Origin: Pseudomonas sp. KU26590
Lineage (GTDB): Bacteria > Pseudomonadota > Gammaproteobacteria > Pseudomonadales > Pseudomonadaceae
Assembly: GCF_026153515.1 (NCBI RefSeq)
Contig: NZ_CP110644.1
Location: 6,115,443-6,179,442, forward strand
Reading direction: 5' to 3'
DNA: 64,000 nt
Below the pieces are notes generated by a model. It did not search any database. It was given only the letters and a program-made list of their open reading frames with translations, and was not told the origin of the DNA. Shown one piece after another: positions 9,375 through 22,087 of this stretch (positions are counted from its first letter, which is position 1; each line of letters opens with the position of its first letter). The position numbers and the translations under genes are program-made.

Positions 9375-11177
9375 ATGTCCGAGACGCTGCTCAGTTCCCG
9401 CAATCTGGCTTTCGAGCTGTATGAGGTGCTGGACGCCGAGGCGCTGACTCAACGCGAGCGTTTTGCCGAGCACAGCCGGGAAACCTTCGATGCGGCGATC
9501 AGTACGGCGCGCAGCATTGCGGAGAAATACTTCGCACCCCACAACCGTAAAAATGACGAAAACGAACCTCGCTATGAGAACGGCGCAGCGGTACTGATCC
9601 CGGAGGTGAAACCCGCCGTGGATGCCTTTCTGGAAGCCGGTTTTCTCAACGCCGCCCGGGACTTCGAAGCGGGCGGCATGCAGCTGCCGACGTTACTGTC
9701 CCAGGCCTGTTTTGCCCATTTCCAGTCAGCAAACACGGCGACATCGTCCTATCCATTTCTGACCATGGGCGCGGCGAATCTCATTGAAAACTTCGGCACC
9801 GACGAGCAAAAGCAACGCTTTCTGCAACCGATGATCGAGGGTCGTTTCTTCGGCACCATGGCCTTGACCGAACCCCACGCCGGCTCGTCGCTGTCGGACA
9901 TTCGCACCCGCGCCGAGCCTGCGGAAGACGGCAGCTATCGCCTGCGCGGCAACAAGATTTTTATCTCGGGCGGCGATCACCCACTCTCCGAAAACATCGT
10001 CCATCTGGTCCTCGCCAAACTGCCCGACGCACCGGCGGGGGTGAAAGGCATTTCTCTGTTCATCGTGCCGAAGTTTCTGGTCAACGACGACGGGAGCCTC
10101 GGTAAGCGCAACGACGTCATTCTGGCCGGCCTGTTTCACAAAATGGGCTGGCGCGGCACCACCTCCACGGCACTGAACTTTGGGGATAACGGCAACTGCG
10201 TCGGCTATTTGGTTGGCAAGCCGCATCAGGGCCTGAGCTGCATGTTTCAGATGATGAACGAGGCACGCATCGGCGTCGGCATGGGCGCGGTCATGTTGGG
10301 TTATGCCGGTTACCTGTACTCGCTGGAATACGCCCGCGGACGGCCGCAAGGCCGGCTTCCCGACAGCAAGTCACCGGACGGCGCGCCGGTGTCTATCATT
10401 CAGCACGCCGACGTCAAACGCATGCTCTTGATGCAAAAAGCCTACGTCGAGGGCTCGTTTGACCTGGGCCTGTACGCCGCCCGGCTGTTCGACGACACGC
10501 AAACGGGGGAGAGCGAGGAGGTGCGTAAACACGCCCACGAGCTGCTCGATTTGCTGACACCTATCGTCAAATCCTGGCCGTCGGAGTTTTGCCTGAAGGC
10601 CAACGAACTGGCGATCCAGATACTTGGCGGCCACGGCTACACCCGGGATTACCCGGTGGAGCAGTACTACCGCGACAACCGCCTGAACCCGATCCACGAA
10701 GGTACCCACGGGATTCAGTCGCTGGATCTGCTAGGCCGCAAGCTGGCCCAGAACGGCGGCGCCGGGCTCAAGCAACTGATTCGCCTGATCGCTGACACCT
10801 GTGAGCGTGCGCAGGCCCATGAATCGCTGATGGCATTGCGGCAACCGCTGGAGCAACTGACCGCCCGACTGCAAACGGTCACCCTCGGTCTGCTGACCGA
10901 CCTGAGCCAGGGCAAGGTCAACGCGACGCTGGCCAACTCCGCGCTGTACATGAAAGCGTTCGGGCACGCGGTGATTGGCTGGCGCTGGCTGGAACAGGCG
11001 ATTCGGGCGCAGGAAGGTCTGGATCACGGCACCCCCGCTGATCACGACTTTTACCAAGGCAAGCTGCAAGCCGCCCGGTTCTTCCTGACGTGGGAGGTGC
11101 CGGGCTGCCATCACGAACTGGCCATTCTCGAGCGGCGCGATGACGCTTGCCTGACCATGCGGGAAGACTGGTTCTGA
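9375..11177 (+). CDS. Acyl-CoA dehydrogenase family protein (600 residues)
   Basis: The 600-residue protein belongs to the long acyl-CoA dehydrogenase group with a C-terminal extension (DmdC-like). The N-terminal helical domain is followed by the FAD-binding stretch MALTEPHAGSSLSDIRT and the middle beta domain. The C-terminal helical domain carries the catalytic-base motif HEGTHGIQ with Glu442 and the conserved ILGGHGYTRDYPVEQYYRD segment. It should use FAD to introduce a trans-2 double bond into an acyl-CoA thioester; the substrate cannot be told. The gene is monocistronic, convergent with the toxin-like gene 20 bases away. The matching gene in P. aeruginosa is next to the antiporter now found beyond that insertion. 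Confidence 0.93.
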   Translation: MSETLLSSRNLAFELYEVLDAEALTQRERFAEHSRETFDAAISTARSIAEKYFAPHNRKNDENEPRYENGAAVLIPEVKPAVDAFLEAGFLNAARDFEAGGMQLPTLLSQACFAHFQSANTATSSYPFLTMGAANLIENFGTDEQKQRFLQPMIEGRFFGTMALTEPHAGSSLSDIRTRAEPAEDGSYRLRGNKIFISGGDHPLSENIVHLVLAKLPDAPAGVKGISLFIVPKFLVNDDGSLGKRNDVILAGLFHKMGWRGTTSTALNFGDNGNCVGYLVGKPHQGLSCMFQMMNEARIGVGMGAVMLGYAGYLYSLEYARGRPQGRLPDSKSPDGAPVSIIQHADVKRMLLMQKAYVEGSFDLGLYAARLFDDTQTGESEEVRKHAHELLDLLTPIVKSWPSEFCLKANELAIQILGGHGYTRDYPVEQYYRDNRLNPIHEGTHGIQSLDLLGRKLAQNGGAGLKQLIRLIADTCERAQAHESLMALRQPLEQLTARLQTVTLGLLTDLSQGKVNATLANSALYMKAFGHAVIGWRWLEQAIRAQEGLDHGTPADHDFYQGKLQAARFFLTWEVPGCHHELAILERRDDACLTMREDWF

Positions 11178-11197
11178 GCGAGCGTAGCCCTGATTTA

Positions 11198-13801
11198 CTA
11201 CGAGGTTGAGAGGGGAAAGAAGAAGTCCGTCAAGGCCTTCGCGTCACTGCCCAGTCGGGCGGCATACTGTTCGCGACTGAAGGCCTCCCCGGTGCGCAGG
11301 TCGAGCAGTTTGCGCCCCTCCAGAGGGCCTCCTATCTCGCGCAACTGCACTTTCATGAACTGATAAAACGTGCCGAGAACGTGCTCGATGCTGTCGATCT
11401 GAAAGTAATGGCCTGGCAGAAAAACAGCTTCAGCCTCTTCCGGGCTGGCGGAAAAAGGAGCAATGGGTGCGGCACCCAGGTAGCTTTTTTCGGGCAATAC
11501 GAAGACTACGCTGGTGTCATCGAAACGGATGGGCTCCTGCATCGCGCTGGCGTGCAGCCCTCCCTGGTTACTGGCGAACGTCCGGGCCATGTAGGGGTTC
11601 TCGCTGAAGGAGGTGATATCGGTATTCACCAGTACATCCCCCGGCTGAACGTCGCCGGTACGAAAAAACGCCCCCGACGTACCTCTCGCGCCGCTGCCCC
11701 CTCGATACAGCGCCACGTCATTATTGCTGCCCACGGTAATGACGTCCTCCACAAGCCGACTGAGCATTGCGACCTGATCAGGATATTTCGGCACACCGGT
11801 GCGCAAAAACTGGTTATACGCTTCATCATCGTGGGTGTACGCCGTAATGTTCGACGCGAAATACTCTCCCTCCGCAGTGCGATATACCCGATGCCTGGCC
11901 CCCCACTCATCGAAGTGGACGTCCTCACCGTCCGAGTCGGAAGTGACGACCTCCTGCGGGTCCATTCGGTAAACCTCGACTACCGATTCCTGCCGTGCAA
12001 CCGCGGCTTCGGAATAGAGCTTTTCGTCGAACAGATTCAACTGCATGAAACGATCCCAGAACGCAGACTGAACGGGAGTAAACCGTGGCTGACCTGAAGC
12101 GCCGGTTGCGACGCTGTCCATCGGCATGCCGCCCGCCAATCCCGGCGCAGACAGGCGTTGCCAGTAGCCATCAGCGCTGAGCACCACCGGACAGCGACCG
12201 TTGAAAGCGAAAGGATTGTCTGCATCGACAATCACCCAGCTTCCGAGGTGCTCATCGAAACTTACGCGATGGGCCTCGCGTCCGACCGTCACCCACGTCT
12301 CGCCATCCCCTAAATGATAAGTGCCTTGAAAACGCCCTTCCTGGGCCGCAGGCAGTTGAGACTCAAGAACGATGTCGCCCGGCATGCCTGACAGCGGGTT
12401 GGCGGGTAACTCACCCGGCGGCGGGCTCACACGTGGCCAGGCCGTGTTGACACCCGCCCCCGTGCGCAGCAGAAAAGGTAAATTGAAAAAAAGGTAGATC
12501 GCGCTGCTGATCGCGCTCTGAACACCGAGGCTACGCTGCGCGGAGGTTCTTGCGTTCACAGCCTGATCGATGCTCAGGCCGACATTGGCGGCACTGGCAC
12601 CCACAACCGCCAGCGCCATCGGCCAGCCCAGGGGCGCAAGGTTGCCAAACACCGAAAGGAAAGTGTTCAGATAACCCAGCCAGATCTGTTTGCGCAGGTC
12701 GGCGTTGCTGGTCAACAACGCGTCTGCGTCATTGGTCATGTCGCTGCGCGCGACCTCGCGCAAATAAACGAATGGATCACCCGCAATCGGCTCGCCGGTT
12801 CGATTGACGAGTCGATCCGTGCCCTCAAGGTCTTGAGCTCGGCTCAGAAGCTGCGCGACATCGCGCTGAAAGGCATCGCGATGTGTTTGCCAGTCGTTCG
12901 ACGAACGCAAAAAGCGGGCGCAGATGGACGCTCGGGTTCTCAAGGAAAGAAACTGCCCCTTGAGCCATTGGTAAAGGTGCTGATGGGTATCGAAGCTGCG
13001 AAAGGGCCTCGCCTCACCGCCGAGGTACAGAATCTGCCTTTCCCCGGGCCCGACAATGCGCAATATGTCCCGAGCTTTGAATGCACCGAGCTCTAAAGGA
13101 AACACCAATACACCCGGCGACGCTGGCGCTGCGGTACGCAGTTGTTCCAATCGGGGCATCGGGTCCTGGCTGATGATGCTTCGCACCGCCTGGAAATCGG
13201 CAAGAGAAAGATGGCGCCTGGCAACGCTTTCCCCGGCACGCGCCAGGTAGCTGGCCTTGGCGAGCAAGCAACAGTTATCACTGTGCCGCGCCCAGAACCG
13301 GTCCATTTTGCGGCGATAGCCCGCGCTGAAATCCAGCGCCCAGAAATCCCGAAGGACCTCCTCGGGCAACAGGCGAACTTCATTGCGCTCGTCGAAAAAC
13401 TCGTGACTGGGGCCGTCCGTGTAAAAGCCGCCGTAGAGAGCCAGCTCGTCTGCAGATGATTGGTCGCTTACCTCGAACCGATGGATCAACAGCTCGATCA
13501 TGGTCATCGACTGCACCGGTGTGCCGGCGTGTTTCCAGCCCGTGAAGGACAACTCGCTGCTGCTGGCCGTTGAGAAACGGTGCCAGTACACATGGCCGGG
13601 ATCGAGGTGCTTACCCGTGTGCCTGAAGATAATGTTCTGCGCGGCAGACCTGGCCAGCGCAATGAGATCGGGATAATCGGCTACGTAACGCTTGGCTATT
13701 TGCTTGAGTTGCTGTTCGTCCGAGACGGGTGCTGCTGTGTTTGGTGCCTGCATGGCGCATGTCGCTTTCTTGCTGAAATGAACGCCAGACGTGATCAGCA
13801 T
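11198..13801 (-). CDS. Putative ADP-ribosyltransferase toxin with DUF6543-like N-terminal region
   Basis: 867 residues. The N-terminal 370 residues resemble the dermonecrotic-toxin-like (DUF6543) proteins common in Pseudomonas. A hydrophobic stretch at about 374-447 could enter membranes. The C-terminal part (about 640-820) has the R-S-E signature of mono-ADP-ribosyltransferases: Arg700 in LYRGGS, an STS-like TSFSENP (730-736), and E789-A-E791 followed by VFLPG. That arrangement is known for toxins that transfer ADP-ribose from NAD to a protein. No classical signal peptide is seen, so export by a specialised secretion system is inferred. No small immunity-like gene adjoins. An ATG at 13753 (codon 17) is an alternative start. 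The target and secretion route are unknown; the fold assignment rests on motifs only. Confidence 0.72.
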   Translation of the reverse strand: MLITSGVHFSKKATCAMQAPNTAAPVSDEQQLKQIAKRYVADYPDLIALARSAAQNIIFRHTGKHLDPGHVYWHRFSTASSSELSFTGWKHAGTPVQSMTMIELLIHRFEVSDQSSADELALYGGFYTDGPSHEFFDERNEVRLLPEEVLRDFWALDFSAGYRRKMDRFWARHSDNCCLLAKASYLARAGESVARRHLSLADFQAVRSIISQDPMPRLEQLRTAAPASPGVLVFPLELGAFKARDILRIVGPGERQILYLGGEARPFRSFDTHQHLYQWLKGQFLSLRTRASICARFLRSSNDWQTHRDAFQRDVAQLLSRAQDLEGTDRLVNRTGEPIAGDPFVYLREVARSDMTNDADALLTSNADLRKQIWLGYLNTFLSVFGNLAPLGWPMALAVVGASAANVGLSIDQAVNARTSAQRSLGVQSAISSAIYLFFNLPFLLRTGAGVNTAWPRVSPPPGELPANPLSGMPGDIVLESQLPAAQEGRFQGTYHLGDGETWVTVGREAHRVSFDEHLGSWVIVDADNPFAFNGRCPVVLSADGYWQRLSAPGLAGGMPMDSVATGASGQPRFTPVQSAFWDRFMQLNLFDEKLYSEAAVARQESVVEVYRMDPQEVVTSDSDGEDVHFDEWGARHRVYRTAEGEYFASNITAYTHDDEAYNQFLRTGVPKYPDQVAMLSRLVEDVITVGSNNDVALYRGGSGARGTSGAFFRTGDVQPGDVLVNTDITSFSENPYMARTFASNQGGLHASAMQEPIRFDDTSVVFVLPEKSYLGAAPIAPFSASPEEAEAVFLPGHYFQIDSIEHVLGTFYQFMKVQLREIGGPLEGRKLLDLRTGEAFSREQYAARLGSDAKALTDFFFPLSTS

Positions 13802-14052
13802 TCGAAGCGCTATCTGCCATACATATTTATCGTTGCCATGGCGCTGTTACGCCCGCAAGGCGGTACTGCCCCGTCGGCCAACTGTGGCGCAACGGCCTCC
13901 CGATATAAGTCGACCCCACCGTCCCCTGTGCCCGGCCGTCAAGAATTACGCTTTGACAGCCATGCAATTCAACAGGTTAAATCCCTTGGCACGCGGACTG
14001 CATGGTCAGTTCTCGCCCTCGTCTGTTTGAATTCGTTTCTGGAGTACCGCCC

Positions 14053-15795
14053 TTGGATGCCACGACCATCAACAGCCTGTTCCTGATCGGCGCGTTGCTG
14101 GTGGGTGCAAGTATTCTGGTCAGCTCGCTGTCCTCACGCCTCGGCATTCCCATTCTGGTCATCATCCTGGCGGTCGGCATGGTGGCCGGCGTCGATGGCG
14201 GCGGCATCATCTTCGATAACTACGCAACGGCCTATCTGGTCGGCAACCTGGCATTGGCAGTCATCCTGCTCGATGGCGGCCTGCGCACGCGGGTGGCGAG
14301 TTTCCGGGTCGCACTCTGGCCCGCCTTGTCGCTGGCGACGGTTGGGGTGCTGATCACCACGGGGCTGACCGGCATGGTCGCCGCCTGGTTGTTTGACCTG
14401 AACATCATTCAGGGCCTGCTGATCGGCGCCATCGTCGGTTCCACAGACGCCGCCGCCGTGTTCTCCCTGCTGGGCGGCAAAGGCCTGAACGAACGGGTAA
14501 CGGCCAGCCTTGAAATCGAATCCGGCAGCAACGACCCTATGGCGGTGTTCCTGACCGTCACGCTGATCGACATGCTGTCCAGCGGCCAGACCGGCCTGCA
14601 CTGGAGCCTGTTGGGCCATCTGGTTCAGGAGTTCGGCATCGGCGGCATCATCGGGCTGGGCGGCGGCTGGATCATGCTGCAGCTGGTCAACCGGATTAAT
14701 CTGGCCAACGGCCTGTACCCGATTCTGGTAGTGGCAGGCGGTCTCGTCGTCTTCGCACTGACCAACGCCATTCACGGCAGCGGCTTCCTCGCGGTTTACC
14801 TGTGCGGCCTGGTGCTGGGCAACAAGCCTATTCGCAGCCGCCACGGCATTCTGCACATGCTCGACGGCATGGCCTGGCTGGCGCAGATCGGCATGTTCCT
14901 GGTGCTGGGCCTGCTGGTCACTCCCCACGATTTGCTGCCGATTGCGCTGCCGGCGCTGGGCCTGGCGCTGTGGATGATTCTGGTGGCGCGGCCGCTGTCG
15001 GTGCTGGCGGGCCTGCTGCCTTTCCGGGTGTTCCACGGTCGCGAAAAAGCCTTTATTGCCTGGGTGGGTTTGCGCGGTGCGGTACCGATCATTCTGGCGG
15101 TGTTTCCGCTGATGGCCGGTCTGCCCCATGCGCAGCTGTATTTCAATCTCGCGTTCTTTATTGTGCTGGTGTCGCTGCTGGTTCAGGGCACGAGCCTGCC
15201 GTGGGTGGCGAAATGGCTGAAAGTGACGGTGCCGCCTGATCCGGCGCCGATTTCCCGCGCGGCGCTTGAAGTGCACGTCACAAGCGAGTGGGAGCTGTTC
15301 GTGTATCGCCTCGGCGCCGAAAAGTGGTGCATCGGCGCCGCACTGCGCGAGCTGAAAATGCCGGAAGGCACGCGGATCGCAGCCCTTTTCCGCGGCCAGC
15401 AGTTGCTCCACCCGTCGGGTAGTACGGTGCTGGAAGTCGGTGATTTGCTGTGCGTCATCGGCCACGAACACGACCTTCCCGCCCTCGGCAAGCTGTTCAG
15501 TCAGGCGCCGCAACGCGGTCTGGATCTGCGCTTCTTCGGTGACTTTGTTCTGGAAGGAGACGCTGAGCTGGGGGCTGTCGCGGCACTCTACGGTCTGAAA
15601 CTCGACGGGCTGGACCCTGGCATGCCGCTGAGTCAGTTCATCATTCAGAAGAATCGCGGCGCGCCGATCGTGGGCGACCAGATCGAATGGAATGGGACCA
15701 TCTGGACCGTCGCGGTTATGGACGGGAACAAGATCCTCAAAGTGGGCGTCAGATTCCCCGAAGGAAGCAGCCCGGGCCCCGCGCTGTTCCTTTAA
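14053..15795 (+). CDS. nhaP2: Potassium/proton antiporter NhaP2 (CvrA)
   Basis: 580 residues, closely matching E. coli NhaP2 from the first codons ([15 protein letters not shown] against MDATTIISLF). About 12 membrane helices of the CPA1 exchanger family include the [11 protein letters not shown] core with the ion-binding Asp. They are followed by a cytoplasmic TrkA-C-like regulatory domain (about 400-480) and a C-terminal CorC/HlyC-like domain. It exchanges K+ for H+ at the inner membrane during osmotic or volume stress. The start is taken as TTG at 14053, with GGAG nine bases upstream; the ATG at 14002 would add 17 residues absent from homologues. mscK, another osmotic-stress gene, follows on the same strand. 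Confidence 0.95.
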   Translation: MDATTINSLFLIGALLVGASILVSSLSSRLGIPILVIILAVGMVAGVDGGGIIFDNYATAYLVGNLALAVILLDGGLRTRVASFRVALWPALSLATVGVLITTGLTGMVAAWLFDLNIIQGLLIGAIVGSTDAAAVFSLLGGKGLNERVTASLEIESGSNDPMAVFLTVTLIDMLSSGQTGLHWSLLGHLVQEFGIGGIIGLGGGWIMLQLVNRINLANGLYPILVVAGGLVVFALTNAIHGSGFLAVYLCGLVLGNKPIRSRHGILHMLDGMAWLAQIGMFLVLGLLVTPHDLLPIALPALGLALWMILVARPLSVLAGLLPFRVFHGREKAFIAWVGLRGAVPIILAVFPLMAGLPHAQLYFNLAFFIVLVSLLVQGTSLPWVAKWLKVTVPPDPAPISRAALEVHVTSEWELFVYRLGAEKWCIGAALRELKMPEGTRIAALFRGQQLLHPSGSTVLEVGDLLCVIGHEHDLPALGKLFSQAPQRGLDLRFFGDFVLEGDAELGAVAALYGLKLDGLDPGMPLSQFIIQKNRGAPIVGDQIEWNGTIWTVAVMDGNKILKVGVRFPEGSSPGPALFL

Positions 15796-15831
15796 ACTGC
15801 CCTTCATTTCTGCTCGCTCGACCCGGTGTCT

Positions 15832-18800
15832 ATGTCCACGCTGCGTAACCTTATTGCCTCGGCCCTGCTTGGGCTTTGCCTGTCGTCCGTACCGGCGCAT
15901 GCCGCCGATACGCCGCCCCTGTCCAGCGAGGCCGTCCAGCGCAGTCTGGACAAGATCGCCGACCGCAAACTTACCGCTGACGACCAGAAAGCGCTGCAGC
16001 AGGTGCTGGAACAGACGCTGACGTTCCTGTCCAGCCAGAAGGATAACCAGCAGAAGCTGGAAGACCTGAAAAAGCAGCTGGCCGACGCGCCTCGGCAGAC
16101 TACCGAGAACCAGCGCGAGCTGACCAAGCTCAAGGCCAGTAAAGTCATTCCCATTGCGCAGCGTTACGCCAATCTGGATGTGCCGCAGCTTGAGCAATTA
16201 CTGAGTCAGCGCAGCGCCCAGCAGGCTGATCTGCAAAAAGCCCTTAATGACGCCAACAGCCTGACCATCACCGCGCAGACCCGACCCGAGCGTGCCCAGG
16301 CCGAGATCAGCAGCAGCCAGACTCGCATTCAGGCCATCAACGGCATCCTCAAGTCCGGCAAGGATGGCGGCAAAACCATCAACGCCGACCAGCGCAACGC
16401 GTTGAACGCTGAACAGGCCTCATTGAACGCGTTGATTGCGCTGCGTCGTCAGGAGCTCGCCGGCAACAGCCAGTTGCAGGACCTGGGCGGCAGCCAGCGC
16501 GACCTGCTTACGGAAAAGGTCAGTCGTCAGGATCAGGAAATCCAGGACCTGCAGACGCTGATCAACGAGAAGCGTCGCGCCCAGTCCCAGGAAACCGTGA
16601 CGCAGTTGTCCCTGGAAGCGCAGAAAGCCGGCGGCAGCAGCCTGCTGGCGACCGAAAGCGCCGCCAACCTCAAGCTTTCCGACTATCTGCTGCGTGGCAC
16701 CGACCGCCTCAACGAGCTGACCCAGCAGAACCTCAAGACCAAAACCCAGCTGGATGCCATCACGCAAACCGATCAAGCGCTCGACGAGCAGATCAACGTG
16801 TTGAGCGGCAGTTTGCTGCTATCGAAAATCCTCTACAAACAGAAGCAATCCTTACCCAAGCTCAAGCTCGACAGCGGTCTGGCCGACGAAATCGCCGACA
16901 TCCGCCTGTACCAATTCGAGGTCAATCAGCAGCGCGAGCAGATGAGCAGCCCAAGCGCTTACGTCGACACGTTGCTGGCCACACAGAAGCCGGAAGACGT
17001 CACACCCGCGCTGCGCAAGACACTGCTTGATCTGGCCACCACTCGCAGCGACCTGCTGGAACGGCTGAATCGCGAGCTCAGTGCGCTGCTCAACGAATCC
17101 ATCACACTGCAGCTCAATCAGAAACAGCTGGTCAGCACGGCCAACAGCCTGCGGGCCACCCTTGATGAGCAGATGTTCTGGATTCCCAGCAACAAGCCGC
17201 TGGACCTGGAGTGGTTCGAGCGCGTCCAGCCGCGACTCGTCAAACAGGTCACCACCCTGCCCTGGACGTCCAGCGTCAGCGAGCTGTATGACGGGCTGAC
17301 CCAGCGTCCGCTGATCTTCCTGCCGCTGTTTCTGGTGATCGGCGCGCTGATGTGGAAGCGAAAGGCGCTGTACGACAAGCTCAATCGACTGCACGCCGAC
17401 ATCGGCCACTTCAAGCGGGACCGGCAGTGGCAGACGCCGCTGGCGATTTTCATCAACGTGCTGTTGGCGATGCCGTTATCGCTGACCCTCGCGGTGTGTG
17501 CGTTCGCGCTGCAGATCGACGCCCGCGGGCAGAACGTCAATCTGGGTTCTGCACTGCTGCAAGTGGCCCTGGCCTGGCTGGTGTTCTACACCGCATACCG
17601 GATTCTTGCGCCGGGCGGCGTGGCGCAACTGCACTTTCGCTGGGAAAAACCGCAGGTGGAATTCCTGCGCGGCTGGATCCGCCGTCTGGGTCTGGTGGTG
17701 CTGGCGCTGGTGACGGTGGTGGCTGTGGCCGAGCACGAGCCCTCGGCACTGGCCGACGATGTTATCGGCATCGCCGTGGTGCTGACGTGTTACGCCCTGA
17801 TGACCTGGCTGCTCGCGCGCCTGTTGCTCACCAGCCCGACCCACCACAGTGCATCGCTGTTTCGCCGCGCCGTGGGGCTGGCCTTCACCGCCCTGCCCGT
17901 CGCGCTGTTCATCGCCGTGTGCTTTGGCTATTACTACACGGCGCTGAAACTCAGTGATCGCCTGATCGACACGCTGTATCTGCTGATGCTGTGGCTGGTC
18001 ATCGAAGCCGCTTTCGTACGCGGGCTAAGCGTCGCCGCGCGCCGTCTGGCGTATCAGCGTGCGCTGAGCAAGCGTCAGGCCGCGAAAGAAGCCGGCGAAG
18101 GCGAGACGCTGATCGAGGAGCCGACGCTGGACATCGAGCAGGTCAACCAGCAGTCATTGCGCCTGATTCGTCTGGCCCTGATCGCCGGCTTCATCGGCGC
18201 GCTCTACTTCGTCTGGGCCGACCTGATTTCGGTGTTCTCGTACCTCGATAACATCACGCTGTACGAGTACACCAGCGGCACAGGCGCCAATATCAGCATG
18301 GTGCCGATCAGCCTGGGCGACCTTATCGGCGCGCTGGTGATCATCGGCATTACCTTCGTGCTGGCCGGCAACTTGCCGGGCCTGCTGGAAGTGCTCGTGC
18401 TGTCGAAGCTCAATCTCAAGCAAGGCAGCTCATACGCGACCACCACGTTGCTGTCGTACACCATCGCTGGCGTGGGTTTTGTCTCGACACTCTCGGCCCT
18501 CGGCGTCAGCTGGGACAAGCTGCAATGGCTGGTGGCGGCGCTGTCGGTGGGCCTGGGTTTCGGCATGCAGGAGATCTTCGCCAACTTCATCTCCGGGATC
18601 ATGATCCTGTTCGAGCGCCCGGTGCGGATCGGCGACACCATCACCATTGGCGCCCTGTCAGGTACGGTCAGCAAGATCCGCATTCGCGCGACCACCATCA
18701 CCGACTTCGACCGCAAGGACATCATTGTCCCGAACAAGACGTTCATCACCGGGCAGTTGATCAACTGGTCGCTGACGGACACCATCACCCGCGTCACGCT

Positions 18801-19200
18801 CAAGCTGGGCGTGGATTACGGCTCGGATCTGGATCTGGTGCGCAACCTGCTGCTCCAGGCGGCTCGGGAAAATCCTCGGGTGTTGAAAGAGCCCGAGCCG
18901 ATCGTCTACTTCCTCAATTTTGGCGAAAGCACCCTCGACCACGAACTGCGCATGCACGTACGTGACCTGGGCGACCGCAACCCGGTGCTCGACGAGATCA
19001 ACCGGTTTATCAATAAGGAATTCAAGAAGCAGCACATCAATATCTCGTTCCGGCAGATGGAGGTTTACCTCAAAAACATGCAGGGACAGGAGTACAAGAT
19101 GGTGCCCGTTGAACCCGAGCAGAAAACCATCACGCCGCCCGCTGCTGTGCCCCCGGCGCCAAAAGATGCACCGGAGCCACCGGAAGTCAGGCTCGACTGA
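15832..19200 (+). CDS. mscK: Potassium-dependent mechanosensitive channel MscK (KefA)
   Basis: 1122 residues, the size of E. coli MscK (1120). A signal peptide ends at AHA-AD near residue 25. A long periplasmic coiled-coil-rich domain (about 30-480) is followed by a block of membrane helices and the C-terminal MscS-like pore. The pore includes the glycine-rich helix SVGLGFGMQEIFANFISG and the beta-domain segment IRIRATTITDFDRKDIIVPN. It opens under membrane tension to release solutes. The ATG at 15832 is chosen over a GTG two codons earlier; neither has a clear ribosome binding site. The C-terminal tail is proline-rich. It lies 36 bases after nhaP2, probably in one transcript. Confidence 0.94.
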   Translation: MSTLRNLIASALLGLCLSSVPAHAADTPPLSSEAVQRSLDKIADRKLTADDQKALQQVLEQTLTFLSSQKDNQQKLEDLKKQLADAPRQTTENQRELTKLKASKVIPIAQRYANLDVPQLEQLLSQRSAQQADLQKALNDANSLTITAQTRPERAQAEISSSQTRIQAINGILKSGKDGGKTINADQRNALNAEQASLNALIALRRQELAGNSQLQDLGGSQRDLLTEKVSRQDQEIQDLQTLINEKRRAQSQETVTQLSLEAQKAGGSSLLATESAANLKLSDYLLRGTDRLNELTQQNLKTKTQLDAITQTDQALDEQINVLSGSLLLSKILYKQKQSLPKLKLDSGLADEIADIRLYQFEVNQQREQMSSPSAYVDTLLATQKPEDVTPALRKTLLDLATTRSDLLERLNRELSALLNESITLQLNQKQLVSTANSLRATLDEQMFWIPSNKPLDLEWFERVQPRLVKQVTTLPWTSSVSELYDGLTQRPLIFLPLFLVIGALMWKRKALYDKLNRLHADIGHFKRDRQWQTPLAIFINVLLAMPLSLTLAVCAFALQIDARGQNVNLGSALLQVALAWLVFYTAYRILAPGGVAQLHFRWEKPQVEFLRGWIRRLGLVVLALVTVVAVAEHEPSALADDVIGIAVVLTCYALMTWLLARLLLTSPTHHSASLFRRAVGLAFTALPVALFIAVCFGYYYTALKLSDRLIDTLYLLMLWLVIEAAFVRGLSVAARRLAYQRALSKRQAAKEAGEGETLIEEPTLDIEQVNQQSLRLIRLALIAGFIGALYFVWADLISVFSYLDNITLYEYTSGTGANISMVPISLGDLIGALVIIGITFVLAGNLPGLLEVLVLSKLNLKQGSSYATTTLLSYTIAGVGFVSTLSALGVSWDKLQWLVAALSVGLGFGMQEIFANFISGIMILFERPVRIGDTITIGALSGTVSKIRIRATTITDFDRKDIIVPNKTFITGQLINWSLTDTITRVTLKLGVDYGSDLDLVRNLLLQAARENPRVLKEPEPIVYFLNFGESTLDHELRMHVRDLGDRNPVLDEINRFINKEFKKQHINISFRQMEVYLKNMQGQEYKMVPVEPEQKTITPPAAVPPAPKDAPEPPEVRLD

Positions 19201-21562
<2,362 letters not shown>

Positions 21563-21636
21563 AGAAAATTCCTTTTCTGATACCACTCGCTGCCGAAGCT
21601 GCCACTAATGCGCAGCTCCGGTTCATGTTTGCGTCA

Positions 21637-22087
21637 TCAGCGCATGATGAAGTCCACCACCCAATTGTGGTTGGCGTAATTGACGGAGGTGACAGTAACG
21701 TCGCATCTGGCACCGCCGCCCGACACCGCACTTCTGTTCCACTTGGGCGTGCGGACACCTCCCGGTGTAGAGCTCATCAAATAGCTGGTTGTAAATTGGC
21801 AGGTTTTGAACCCCGCTTGATATCGCACGGTGGCGTAGCCTATTGGAGACGCACCGCTTGGACGAACGTTAAAACTGGTCGAGCCCCCCGCTGCCACAGC
21901 GTCAGGTTTGGGTGATGCGTTCGAGTATGTGGTCAGTTCATTACTGCTACTTCCACGCACATAAACTGCATTTTCATCGGTTTCATTTTTAAAGTTTACG
22001 GTCACCTGAGGTCCCTGCACTCACCACCCCAACCATGGCCAAAGTAGAAAACAGCAAAACTGCGTTACCTTTATTTTTTGATTTCAT
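21637..22087 (-). pseudogene. Secreted small protein with frame break after its signal peptide
   Basis: A start ATG at 22087 has a perfect AAGGAGG site eight bases upstream and encodes a clear signal peptide (MKSKNKGNAVLLFSTLAMVG, ending VVSA). That frame runs into a stop at 21989. The mature-looking part, about 125 residues with two cysteines (KTCQF and ARCDV), is in another frame running from about 22017 to 21637, and has a stop just upstream of the join. Loss of two bases (GCACAG to GCAG) would explain it, since adding CA back gives VSA-QGPQVTVNF. Otherwise the second part would need a GTG at 22020 with no ribosome site and would stay in the cytoplasm. A sequencing error is possible. I do not recognise the family. 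Confidence 0.6.
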
